From Gordius sp. MW1 (Eukaryota; Nematomorpha; Gordioida; Gordea; Gordiidae), in contig OZ038528.1 in assembly GCA_964036665.1 (NCBI GenBank), forward strand, positions 1,984,001 through 2,048,000: DNA of 64,000 bases, written 5' to 3'. Shown here piece by piece: positions 37,611-48,189 of this stretch (position 1 is its first letter; each line of letters begins with the position of its first letter). The notes under the pieces were generated by a model. That model made no database searches. It was not told where the DNA came from and saw only the letters and a list, made by a program, of their open reading frames with translations. A program made the translations under genes and the position numbers.

Positions 37611-37947
37611 GGTATTTTCCCAAAATACCAGTGGACAAAATCCTAGTGGTTTCAAGATCTTGAAACCGTTTCAAAATCTATAATGCGCATGCGTATGCAT
37701 TTAACAGACCAATCAGATAGCTGCGAATTTTAACAATGCGCATGCGCTTGAAACGGTTTCAAGATCTATAATGGGTTAAGGTTCAGGGTAGTGTTTTAGG
37801 TCAGCGTTTTAGGTTAGGGTTAGGGTTAGGATTAGATGCACATCAAATTCCCTCCCCATGAAAGTGTCGGAAAAGTTAATACCGTAAATGTACCTGCATG
37901 CATGCATATCCGTTTTATTTTGTCCACTAGTATTTTGGGCATGAATC
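37611..37947. mobile_element. MITE with 9-base target duplication carrying TTAGGG repeats
   Basis: A perfect AGAAACATA duplication flanks it (37602-37610 and 37948-37956). Near-terminal inverted repeats are CCCAAAATACCAGTGGACAA and TTGTCCACTAGTATTTTGGG. The interior has CTTGAAACCGTTTCAA palindromes, GCGCATGCG units and GGTTAGGGTTAGGGTTAGG. The 9-base duplication suggests MULE mobilisation. It sits inside the LINE. Confidence 0.8.
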
Positions 37948-38190
37948 AGAAACATATATTAAGAACGGAGACGAATAATGCTAATCGAAAAGTACTGGAC
38001 ATGGAGGTATCGGGAAAGAGAGAATGATGACGACCTAGTGGCACATGGAAAGTGCAAGTTGACAAAGTTATGAAAACTAAGAAGATTAATCAAGACATGG
38101 CACTTACCCGATCAAGATAGATAGAAGAAACATGGCAAAAAAACTCACGACTGACCAAACACTCAACAAAGAAGAAGAGGAAAATTAGGT

Positions 38191-39102
38191 AATATTTATA
38201 GTAAAGTTAGGAAAAAGCTGGCGAATGAAAAGACTGGTAAAATTGTGGCAATTAAGTCACAACCACAGCAAATCTCGATTATTATGCTAGGATCCTTAGT
38301 CTATAATCTATAGATGAAGTATAAAAAATGAATTAGTTTGTATACGTACATAAATACATATAGTTGGCGTAGGCAGGGGTACCCCCCACCCCCACCCCAT
38401 GACATAAAATTTAATTTTATTTCGAATTATATGGATAAACTCAATGATATTAAATATTAATAAGACTCTTCATAGCGTTGCGCTGATAGAAATAATTAAT
38501 AATCTTATTTTATATTAAATTAAATTTTAGATGAAAATCACTAATTCTTTAAGAAGAAAATAACTTTAATTCTTGATTATTTTTATAAAAACTATCTCAG
38601 CCAAATCTTAGTAATGATGTAAGTTAACAAGCTTATTTAAACTTACTTTGGAACCCTTGTTCCTAGAAACTGTTGTTTGTTAATTCTATTAGAGTACAGA
38701 GCATAATAATGAATATGTCATGATTACTCAAAGTAATTGTCAATTTTGCAAAGCACTACTCATTCATGCATGTTAATTTAAAACTTACTTTAAAATCTAT
38801 TTCCCTTAGAAACTAAGTGTGCTAATTCTACAGTAGAGATTGATGATAGAATTTAACTTACAATTAATAATCCTCATGGTTTAAAAAAGGATTTTTAAAG
38901 CTTAAATTTAGATGATCATGACAAAGTTATCTTTATTAAGGCAAATGTGATAGGTTTCGGCAAAGTTAAAATTACAAAACTACGGCCTGCGAATAGCCTT
39001 TGAATGGGCCGGGCATGATAGACTTTATACTAACAAAAATCAAAGGCCGAACCCTTTGAACGGGCTTGGACCGGAGCATGTAGGCAAGGCTCGGGTATTA
39101 TA
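38191..39102. other. Repeat debris, no gene
   Basis: About 38345-38560 is a dispersed repeat shared in reverse with 19340-19490. About 38985-39100 resembles the CCCG-rich element ends (GGGCCGGGCATG, ACGGGCTTGGACCGG). Confidence 0.5.
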
Positions 39103-39239
39103 GTGATGGTGAAATAGCGTTTGATAGGCGCTAAAGCTATAGCACATAGGCACGTGGAGGCGCTACAGTTATAGCACATAGTCACGTGGAGGCGCTACAC
39201 TTATAGCATAAAAAAACCTTTAGCCTCTTTATGTGACTA

Positions 39240-39332
39240 AGAAAAATTTACCAAAAAACCTTTGGCCTGTTTATGTTTAGTCGACTAAAACCAAAGGTCG
39301 ACCAAACAAAACCCAGCCGTTTTTACAACACA
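39240..39332. mobile_element. hAT-type MITE (TAGTGTTGTAAAAACGG family), truncated copy
   Basis: The right half only: AGTCGACTAAAACCAAAGGT to CAGCCGTTTTTACAACACA. The left half is missing or diverged. Confidence 0.7.
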
Positions 39333-39439
39333 GTTTACAGTAATGGGTTTTAATAATATATTTCAAAAAAATAATGTTGAAATTTTTTTTTCATTTTATG
39401 GAAGGTGGGGTCGTGGAAGACTTCGGGCATCTAAAACAC

Positions 39440-39510
39440 TCTCTATTAATTGCTATGCAATTTATGGGCTCGTTTTTGGTTTTCCGTCGTCCGTCGTCCA
39501 CCAAGTTATT
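39440..39510. repeat. Dispersed repeat end (ATTGCTATGCAATTTATGGG)
   Basis: ATTGCTATGCAATTTATGGG, then CTCGTTTTTGGTTTTCCGTC and CGTCCGTCGTCC. The same end occurs in reverse at 6296-6352 and in variants at 12-30, 41975-41992, 54170-54225 and 59661-59720. It precedes a SINE-like head here. Confidence 0.7.
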
Positions 39511-39511
39511 G

Positions 39512-39935
39512 GCGCCAGCTTTGTGACCTGGATATCCCGGGTTCAAGCCAGGGAGAGGACGAATTTTTTTTTAATTTTTTTAAATTAAATTAATATTTTG
39601 TTCTTGTTAATACCATTGATAATATGATTTTTTGACCATCCGCTGGCTACTGACCAATGAAAAAAATGATCATTGGCCAAATAAAGCGAAATTTTTAATT
39701 GCTATATGCAATTTATGGTATTTTTTCGTCTTTGAATAGGTTAACATTGATAATTACCCTGTGCCCTTTCCTACAAGGGCCTACGCCTTTACTGATATGG
39801 GTCCCTGTGCCCCTTACCAAAGCCTATGCCTTTACTGACATGGGTCCCTGTGCCCCTTACCAAACCCTATGCCTTTACTAATGTGGGTTCAAATCCCGGA
39901 GAGGGCAAAATTTTTATTTATTTTTTAAATTAAAT
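39512..39935 (+). repeat. tRNA-derived SINE copy
   Basis: TGACCTGGATATCCCGGGTTCAAGCC resembles the anticodon arm and T arm of a tRNA with a pol III B box (the GGTTCAAGCC part). It is followed by an A/T tract and the family body TTGTTCTTGTTAATACCATT, CCGTCCGCTGGCTACTGACC. CCCTGTGCCCCTTACCAAA units repeat near its end. Confidence 0.65.
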
Positions 39936-39939
39936 TAAA

Positions 39940-40920
39940 ATATTGTTCTTGTTAATACCATTAATAATGTGACCTTTTGGCCGTCCGCTGGCTACTGACC
40001 AATTAAAAAATGACCATTGGCCAAAGTATAAATCGAAATTTTTTTTTCGTTTTTGAATTGGTTAACATTGATAATTACCCTATGCCCTCCCCTACAAGGG
40101 TCTATGTTTCATTATCTATATATTGTCACGCTCTTCGGTGTCTTGCACCGAATGTCTTGTCACTCATCGAATGTCTTCTCACGCTGTTTACTTTTAATTT
40201 TAATTAATTTAACTAGTTTGTGGGTTCGAATCCCGGAGTTTTTTTTGACTCTTATGATTGTTCTTGTTACTACCATTGATAATAAGACTTTTTGGCCGTC
40301 CGCTGGCTGCTGACCAATGAAAAAAAATGACCATTGGCCAAAATGTGTATCGAAATTATTTTTTTCGTTTTTTTGACTATTATGATTGTTCCTGTTATTA
40401 CCATTGCTATTGTGACTTTTTGGCCGTCCGTTGGCTGCTGACCAATGGAAAAAAATGATCATTGGCCAAAATGTGATTCGAAAATTTTTTTTTCGTTTTT
40501 TTTGACGATTATGAATTTATATCCACTTTTACCGTGTCCTGGCTGCTGACCAATGGAAAAAAATGACCATTGGCCAAAATGTGATTTGAAAATTTTTTTT
40601 CGTTTTTTTTGACTCTTATGAATTTATATCCACTTTTACCGTGTCCTGGCTGCTGACCAATGGAAAAAAATGACCATTGGCCAAATTGTGAATCGAAATT
40701 TCTTTTCCGTTTTTTTTGACTCTTATGATTGTTCCTGTTAATACCATTGATAATATGACTTTTTGGCCGTCCGCTGGCTGCTGACCAATGGAAAAAAATG
40801 ACCATTGGCCAAAGTGAGCATCGAAAATTTTTTTTCCGTTTTTTTGGCTATCATTGACTTATAGAGTATCTGTTGGTACTGACCAATGAAAAAAAATGAC
40901 CATTGGCCAAATTTTATATA
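39940..40920. repeat. Tandem array of SINE bodies with a CCAATGG/CCATTGG hairpin
   Basis: Seven or more units of about 105-130 bases, each with TTTTTGGCCGTCCGCTGGCT, GCTGACCAATGG, an A-rich loop and ATGACCATTGGCCAAA. The CCAATGG and CCATTGG halves form a short hairpin in every unit. Units containing GGGTTCGAATCCCGGAG (about 40221-40237) still keep a tRNA-like T arm. The open frames across the array on the minus strand are repeat artefacts. Confidence 0.85.
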
Positions 40921-41639
40921 TAACCTAAAAATTTATTATAGATGGTCTAACAGACAACCAACTATGTAATATATATTTTTAACCTTATAAATGCCTATAT
41001 ATTTTTTTATTGGGTTATTATATTTCATTTAATTAGATTGTGATTTTATAGAAAACCTAAAAAGTAATAGTTAAAAAAATATAGGTATTAGATTCTAATT
41101 TACGATACAATATATTGATAGAAACTAACACAAAATTCGAAACCTCCTTCAAAGGTATAATCATAGCCCGTTCTTTATTAAATTCAATCTACTATTAAAC
41201 TATTAAAACACGAATTGTACTTTATTAGATGGCGCGCGTAAGTTTATATAATTAGTAAAATTTTCTACGTGTTATAGATATTACACCGCACGTGTGGCCG
41301 GGAATTGTCCGATATTTTTAAAACGAAAAGGTATTTTAAGAATCTGAAAAGGCTATTTTACCCCTGGCCGCCCTGGGCACCTTAAAGTTTCGACTTCGAG
41401 CGAATCGGGCGGGTAGTTTCAGAATTTAGCCCTTTTTTAAAACTAAAAGGAATTTTTATTTTAATTTTTTTTCTTTAAAATTAAATTAATATTATGTTCT
41501 TGTTAATACCATTGATAATTTGACTTTTTGACCGTCCGCTGGCTACTGACCGATGAAATATATTGATTTTCTAAACATAAAACAGAACTATTATTTCATT
41601 ATCTATATAAATAACATAATAACTTCTACTATTTTAATA

Positions 41640-41912
41640 CCAGCATGGTCTGACGGATTATAGCGCACGGCTTCTAAACAGGGTGACCTGGATATCCTGG
41701 GTTCAAGCTCGGGAGAGGGCAATTTTTTTTTTTTTTTAATTAAATTAATATTTTGTTCTTGTTAATATCATTGATAATATGACTTTTTGATCGTCCGCAG
41801 GCTACTGACCAATGGAAAAAATGACCATTGGCCAAATAAATCGAAATTTTTTGTTCGTTTTCGAATAGGTTAACATTGATAATTACCCTATGCCCTCCCC
41901 TACAAGGGTCTA
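41640..41912 (+). repeat. tRNA-derived SINE, most complete copy
   Basis: The head runs AGCATGGTCTGACGGATTAT, GCGCACGGCTTC, GTGACCTGGATATCC and TGGGTTCAAGCTCGGG. It looks like a whole tRNA with A-box-like and B-box-like segments. A T tract and the body with CGTCCGCAGGCTACTGACCA follow. The end CCCTCCCCTACAAGGGTCTA matches 40082-40102. Confidence 0.75.
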
Positions 41913-42652
41913 TAACTAATTATTTTGCATTTAATACCCCCCTATAGGCATTCTCGCCTCTTCCTACCTTTCTCGCCCATAAATTGCATAGCAAATATGC
42001 TACGTTTATACGGAGTTTAGATGAGTCGCGCCCCCCCCCCTTCCCTTCCCTTACTCCCCTTCCCCTTCCCCTTCATCTTCCCCTACTCCCCTTCCCACGA
42101 GGGCCGAAGGCCCGAGTTCTTAAAAACTATTTGATAAAAACTAGCCAAATTTTGGAGAGATATTCTGGGGTAAATTTTGTTTAGCTACTGAAAAAATGAA
42201 ATTGTAGTACTCACTAATTTATTTTGTACAGCATTTTTAAACGGCTTGGGGTCATTATTACCCCACCCAACCTACAAAGTGTTAAATTATTAAAAAAGCC
42301 TTATATCGTCAGACCAGATTCTGTTTATTTATATGCCTGAGTCTTTCATACTTAATTTAAGTCTCTTATAGATAGCCCTGAGCGTATCAATTAAATTAGC
42401 CTATAAACTTAATTCAAACCACATGTGCGCATATGCTACTTAACAATAAAAATCATAACAATGATAGCACCACGCTATAGCTCTAGCACCTTATGTGACT
42501 ATCTCCTACAGCTCTAGCGCCCTCGTGTGACTATGTGCTATAATTGTAGCGCCTCCACGTGACTATGTGCTATAACTGTAGCGCCTCCACGTGACTATGC
42601 TATGTAGATGGGAGGCGCTACACGCGCTGGTGCTAAGCGTTTCACCATCACA

Positions 42653-43645
42653 AGTTTATTATGATACTTATCAAATTTAATTTTTTAAATTCTATTATAA
42701 TGATTTAATGTCACTATGAATTCTTCCGAATCATTCATATAACATTTGAATAAGTGGTTCCCGAAAGTTTTTTATTATTAATTAAGTTAAATATTAACAA
42801 AACTGGTTAATTCTTGTTAAATAAAACTAATCTTGCATATAGTTTATATTATATTTTGCATGCATAAATGATTTTATGCAGCTACAAGTGATACTAGTGA
42901 AAGTGGAACGGAGGGTCGCTTGTTGAAAGAAATAAAAACACAGACTGGTGATTTTTTAACATAATTATTATCAAACATTTTTAACGTATAAATGTAATAT
43001 TATTTCATTATTAATTCAAAAAGCGGCATAATAAATAAATTTGGGAATGGTCCAGGCTCCGCTATGTACGAAATATGCGGGTCGTACTCGGGCCTATAAC
43101 TTAATCTAAAAGGGCCCCGGCCTAAAATCTTTCCTATTGGTAGGCCAATTAAGCCTAAAGGGCGCGTGCAAGTTCAAAATATGGTCTATGTTGGCTTATT
43201 TAAAAAAATTGAAAGAAACTCATTGCAAATTGTCCTTTAAAGAAAGACAACAGGTGGAATAGGGTCACAAAATTTAAATAATTTAACTGCTAATGCTATT
43301 AGTAGAAACACAATACATAATCTTATTAATGCATTTTTTTACCAAAACCCATCGCTTATATTGAATTTTTATAAATTTAATTAATCTTTGTTTAAACGAA
43401 ACTTTTCGACACATAATGAACTCCCCCCCCCCACCCCTCGGAGAGATCCTTCTTACGCCACTCATGTATATAATCTTAATAAATTTTTATTTAATACTAT
43501 TATATCAAAAAATTTGAGACCCCCTCCTCTTTAGGCAATCTTGCCTACGCTGTTGTACACGAGTTTATTTATTCATATTCGTACGATTCATAATCCAATG
43601 CGACAATAGATATATTTCAATCAAATACGAAAATGTATACTTATA
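42653..43645. other. Intergenic repeats, no gene
   Basis: AT-rich sequence. A CG-rich patch at about 43040-43170 (GTCGTACTCGGGCC, GGGCCCCGGCC) resembles the CCCG element family. A partial MITE-like block with ACTCCCCCCCCCCACCCC lies near 43421. Confidence 0.5.
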
Positions 43646-44359
43646 AGGGCTTGTCTTAATATCGGATTCAGATTCAAATGGCGCGAATTTATCTTTATCA
43701 AATATCCGATTCAATTTCATGTGTCAAACTCGGTTGTAATTATTACTATTTTGTTTTTTGATAGTTAAACACGTTTTTTTGTTATTTCAACTCTTGAGAT
43801 TCATTGCTGTTATGTTATGCGTCTGAAATGTTAATCTGCTGTGAATTCGAAGTTAAGACACGGCTATGTTATAACCATAAACTAGATAGACTGCTCATGC
43901 CATACGTTGCATATAGTTAATTATGTGTCAAATTTTCCTCCATTTTGAGGAGAGCAATTGGTGTATTTTAACCATGTAATTTTGCCCTATAATAGTCAAT
44001 TTACCTTCCTCACTAGTTTATAAATTAAATCAAACGTAAATAAATTAAAATAGCAATTAAAATTGATGGCGCTATATTATTAAACAAACTTTAATCGCAT
44101 TTTTCACATTTTTAATTTTTATGCATTTTGTAAATGATATTTATTTTGCTGTTTTTGATATCTACCCAATTCAATATTTTTTTATTTACCTTTTTAAGAT
44201 TAAAAACTACGAATTTCTATATAATCACCACTTTACAATGTGCCTCTCAAGATGGCGGAAAAAAGGTACACATTTTGTGAAGAAGTCTATCTAGTCTATG
44301 GTTATAACCCGTACAACGATTTTTGCTGCGCAGCAAACTCCGATATTAAGACAAGCCCT
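43646..44359. mobile_element. DNA transposon, 714 bases, with 21-base perfect inverted ends
   Basis: AGGGCTTGTCTTAATATCGG (plus one base) at 43646 is exactly mirrored by CCGATATTAAGACAAGCCCT ending 44359. The interior is AT-rich with no recognised protein. No clear target duplication. Family not recognised. Confidence 0.75.
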
Positions 44360-44604
44360 AAAGGTTCAGATAAAGTGGTAGTAATAAGCTATTATGCAAA
44401 ATTAATATATATAAGGGTCCTAATAACGTGGTATATAGAGGTTAAATAATATATATTAAGCAAATATGCTTAATGTATATATAAAAGAGTCAGGATATTG
44501 GTATATAAAGGTTCCTCTTGTCCCAAAATGTGGTGTGCTCATCTATAATACATTTTTTTAAATTGGAATAAAAATTAATTGTTTACAAAAAATAAATATT
44601 TATT

Positions 44605-44729
44605 TTACATATTGTCCACAAATTTGGGACATAACATGTCCAGTCTCCGACCCGTTGTCATCCAGCGACAAAAACTGGGCTGCCTCACAAAAATGTCAGG
44701 AGGCTTTGGGAACTTTAAACTAATTCCTT
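44605..44729 (-). CDS. Candidate last exon of an unrecognised gene
   Basis: On the minus strand an acceptor TTATTGTAG at 44738-44730 opens a frame containing SLKFPKPPDIFVRQPSFCRW and MTTGRRLDMLCPKFVDNM, then a stop at 44607-44605. AATAAA follows within a few bases. The composition looks protein-like (aromatic, Pro and charged residues, little AT-driven Lys/Asn/Ile). I do not recognise the family and could not trace upstream exons with confidence. It may also be chance. Confidence 0.3.
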
Positions 44730-46157
44730 CTACAATAAGGTATGTAAAATGTAATGGTATTTGTATCTGTTTTAAAGTAAATATCTTTAAGACAACCCTA
44801 ACCTGGTCCAAACAGAAAAATATTCTAAGGTTTGCGTGTTTTTGTAAATATTTTAAATAATAGGCTTTAAAAACAATTTTAAATATTGCAACTCATCCCA
44901 TATATATGGATTCATCCATGATCCCGACACCACACGCAAAGCAGTTCATAAAAGCAAGCTTACCGCAGCACGAAGATGTATTATTCATTTTGAATCCTAT
45001 TTTATAAATTGGTTGGCGTGGGTTTCGGGTCGAGCTCGGGATGCCTCATCAGACCCGAGCTAAGCCTGATTTTTTATTAAATTATGCCCCCAACCCGGTC
45101 CGACCCGTGCAATGCTCGAATCATATAGGAAATTAACAAAATGTGAAAGAAAATTTTTAATACCCGCCCCCCCCATCAAATTTTTTTCTAAATCCTGCTA
45201 GTTTATGTAAGAGTTTAATCAGCATTAATTTTATCTTCCCCCCCCCCACCCCCTGTTAAATATTAAATATTGCAAACTCAAAGTTAAAAAATAATACGCA
45301 TTTTAAACTCATAGAATGTTATTTTATAAAATTTGAAATTTAATGAAGATCTCTCGCAATTCTGCATTTTAATGGTATTAATTCCTTTAACAATTTTAAT
45401 TTTATTTCCTATTTATATATTTAACATCGAAAAAAACTCATTTCGTAAAAACATCGGTTGTTCCTTTTTCATTTATACACGCCCCTTCATTAAAGCTTTT
45501 ATCTAACCACAAGCTTACCTCTCAACAAGTCTGCACTCAGTGTTTCTATCCTCATCTTTATTTCCTCCGATCGCAATAGTCTTTGAGTATATTTATTGAT
45601 ATGTTTAATTCTTATCGAGAAATAATGAAAAAATAAAATATTTTTCTCGTGATATTTTTTTGCACAACAACGAGGATGACAAGTTGATACATAGAGATAT
45701 TTTTTAAAAAAATACGTGCTCGGACTTAAATTTTCTTCGTAGAGAATGCCACTTTTTGCCTTACAAAATTTATATCAGCTTTTGCTGAATACTGACAAAT
45801 TATACCCGGACATTAGGTCATTTTTAACGACCGGCCTTATTTCCACGAAAAATTATCAATTTTATTCCTCAAAATATGAAGTAAAATTCGGAAAATTCGT
45901 TACGCTAACAGCCTACTCGTTATTAAGGCAAAAAATTTCCTAGGATTCTTTCGCTTGGGAAATTTACAAATATCGCCGTTTTGAGATATGAAATATTTTC
46001 GGCACCCATATCGCCTTCTTTTCCTGGTTTTTGTTACAATTCCTCATTTTCCACAACCCCATCATATGTTCCATTCCATCAAACATAAGGTCAGTTTATT
46101 TAACATAAAAAAATCAAATACATTAATTTTAAATTGAAATTTAATGTTGTAAAGTAT

Positions 46158-46310
46158 AGGCGTAGCCAGGAGTTGACAGGGAGGGGCGGCTGCCTCCCCC
46201 CTCTAAATTTAAAAAATTAAGCTAATTATGGCTAAAATTACTTAAAATTATCATTTTGCCCCTCCTTAAATCATTATTTCCCCCCTCTGGATCTAATCCT
46301 GGCTACGACC
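46158..46310. mobile_element. GCGTAGCCAGGA-type MITE
   Basis: GGCGTAGCCAGGAGTTGACA to TAATCCTGGCTACGACC, with GGGGCGGCTGCCTCCCCCCT and AATTATCATTTTGCCCCTCC inside. Confidence 0.85.
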
Positions 46311-47000
46311 ATATTGTAAGAATATCAATATTTAAAACTACCAGGTTTTTACAGATGTATATTATCACCTTGTCAATAAATAATTTTAAATAGTTAGTTC
46401 CTTTAATAATTTGCATCATATTTAATAAAATTTAGAAATCCTTGAATTAACGATAAGTGTAATATTTTACAACGTAAGCGCCACACTGTCTACCATGCCC
46501 TTCGTTATTTACTTTATTAAAATAAAAAAAAATTGTTATGCCTCAACAATAGTGTGTGCTATCACATCATTTGTCACCTGGGTGTTGTTTGTTGTCTTAA
46601 TTGTAAAAACACTTAGCATTCCTCTTTTCACTTTAAAACAAAGTATGTGTTTCTTTTTCATCGAACTAAAAAGAAATGCTAGACCGAGTGGCTCGCCCTA
46701 TCAAGCATAAAATAGTGTAAAATCCATAGGCATTTTACGCACACACACGCTGTCACGAAGCCTATTTATTGTTTTATTGCAATATTATATCCACTCTGCA
46801 TGCCTATAATGTATGCTGCATCACATAGGCGACGACGCTCTGTCTACTCGAGGAAAATATGTTATGTTTACCTGCAGGGGAGGTAGTTTGTAATATAATT
46901 TAACAGAGTAGTAGTGTAATTAGACTCTATTAGGGGGTTTAGAGTTATGCGACAGCATGCAGGTCTTAGATGACATCGCTAGGGGTGGATGAATATATTC

Positions 47001-47160
47001 ATGGGTCTGGGGGTGGCAGGGAGGTGCTGTTGCCCCCCTCTGAATCCAAAATTTTGTCAAAATTCAATATAAATATGGCCAGAATTAGATAAAATTATCA
47101 TTTTGCTCCTTCTTAAATCATTATAGCCCCGCCCACTAAATCCAATTCTGGCTACGCCTA
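47001..47160. mobile_element. GCGTAGCCAGGA-type MITE
   Basis: ATGGGTCTGGGGGTGGCAGG to CCAATTCTGGCTACGCC, same interior. The left end is diverged. Confidence 0.75.
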
Positions 47161-48189
47161 TTGAGAGAAAAAGCTAGGATGTCGTCAAAATTAAGGAAAC
47201 ATTGGGATATAATTTTATACTTTGAAAAATTAAGAAAATACGTAAAACATCTCGAAAATAATTATAACCTATTCTCGTTTTAATAACATTAAATATGAGA
47301 ATTAAAATGGCAGAATTTGGTTAAATTTTTAGTGTAAATTAAACCCATATGCTTCAAATTGATGCTTGCATAATTAACTAATCTTAATTTTAGATAAATA
47401 AATTACTTATTTTCATTACAATTTAGACCAAAGTTGCCATAAATGATAATAATCAATAAAAGTTATTCGTTTTCATTAAAAGGATTAGATAAATTTAGTT
47501 TAAATTGAATATTGAATAAAAATTATTTAAGTATATTCTAATCGCTTTACGCCTTTGTAAAGATATTAGTATTAAATTTTATTAAAATGTCGCCCAATTA
47601 TTGAAGCAAAATAAATAATTATTATTATCAATCGTTATTTAGCGAAATATTATGAATAATATAATTTAATTCCAAACTCATTTATTAAAATTTTGCGAAA
47701 AAAACGTTGTAAAATAGCGTTTTAAGAATCATCGGTTGTATGCCAAATTTAAAACACTAAAGGTTTAATTGCGTTTTTATTGAAAATTTGGTAGTTGACC
47801 CAATCGTGTTAAATTTTTTAATGTTTTCCAATACTCCGATATTTGTTTAATAAAAACAACTAACCCTAGTTTTTTGGTAAAACCCTATTTTGCAAATGAT
47901 TTTTACATGACCCTCACTTCGTTGTAACTAATGATAGAATTAAAATCTTTCTCTTGGATAAAGATCACCAGCGGACCGAAATATTAGCCCACTTCTATCC
48001 GATTAGACCAATAAAAAACCATTTTTCTTAACTTAATTTAATAAAATAATCATGATACTAATCAATAATTATATACCTTATTATCAAGTTATTGATTAAA
48101 TTGTCAAAATAATGCAAAAATAATTGTTTGACTCTGATCATTAAAATTCAACAACAAAAAAATCTGATTAATAAATTTATATTTTGTAG

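Larger units (their letters stand above)
27405..38190 (+). pseudogene. RTE-like LINE, interrupted by several insertions
   Basis: LINE pieces in order on the plus strand are 27405-28305, 28453-28671, 36976-37610 and 37948-38190. The first includes LIKIREKKSRDVGLFKNVK and a decayed GVWELQRYQANL segment. The second reads LYMVFIDVKKAYDPVPWGS, a reverse-transcriptase core. The third begins LHQGSALCPFLFNIIIDTL and has a decayed YADD region. The last contains the GKRE-type C-terminal end. The reading frame is broken many times. Interrupting elements are the MITE at 28306, the large nest at 28672-36975 and the small element at 37611. Confidence 0.8.
39103..42652. mobile_element. Foldback-like element with GTGATGGTGAAA ends
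   Basis: Left end GTGATGGTGAAATAGCGTTT, right end GCGTTTCACCATCAC. Just inside both ends, in opposite orientation, are tandem units of about 32 bases with CACGTGGAGGCGCTACA and TATAGCACATAG (39120-39215 and 42475-42625). The interior contains SINE copies and a hairpin-rich tandem array, which may be later insertions. No transposase seen. No target duplication identified. Confidence 0.7.
44730..48189. other. Mostly intergenic, upstream of or within the first intron of the SMOC-like gene
   Basis: Contains a CG-rich repeat at 45010-45125 (GGGTTTCGGGTCGAGCTCGG), C-tracts near 45165 and 45240, and two MITEs (46158 and 47001). The first exon of the SMOC-like gene with a signal peptide should be here or further left; I could not find it. 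A 71-residue frame at 46495 has a hydrophobic stretch but no matching splice donor. Confidence 0.5.

Noticed and set aside
40160-40805. Two overlapping 98-100 residue minus-strand frames with similar FFHWSAA-type repeats
   Set aside because: They arise from the tandem SINE-body array; the similarity reflects the DNA repeat and they have no start context or splice structure.
41640-41720. A functional tRNA gene
   Set aside because: The tRNA-like head is imperfect and is followed by a SINE body found in several copies, so it is a SINE.
46495-46710. 71-residue frame with a hydrophobic stretch, considered as the SMOC signal-peptide exon
   Set aside because: No donor with the required phase, the hydrophobic part is long and central like a membrane segment, and nothing links it to 48190.
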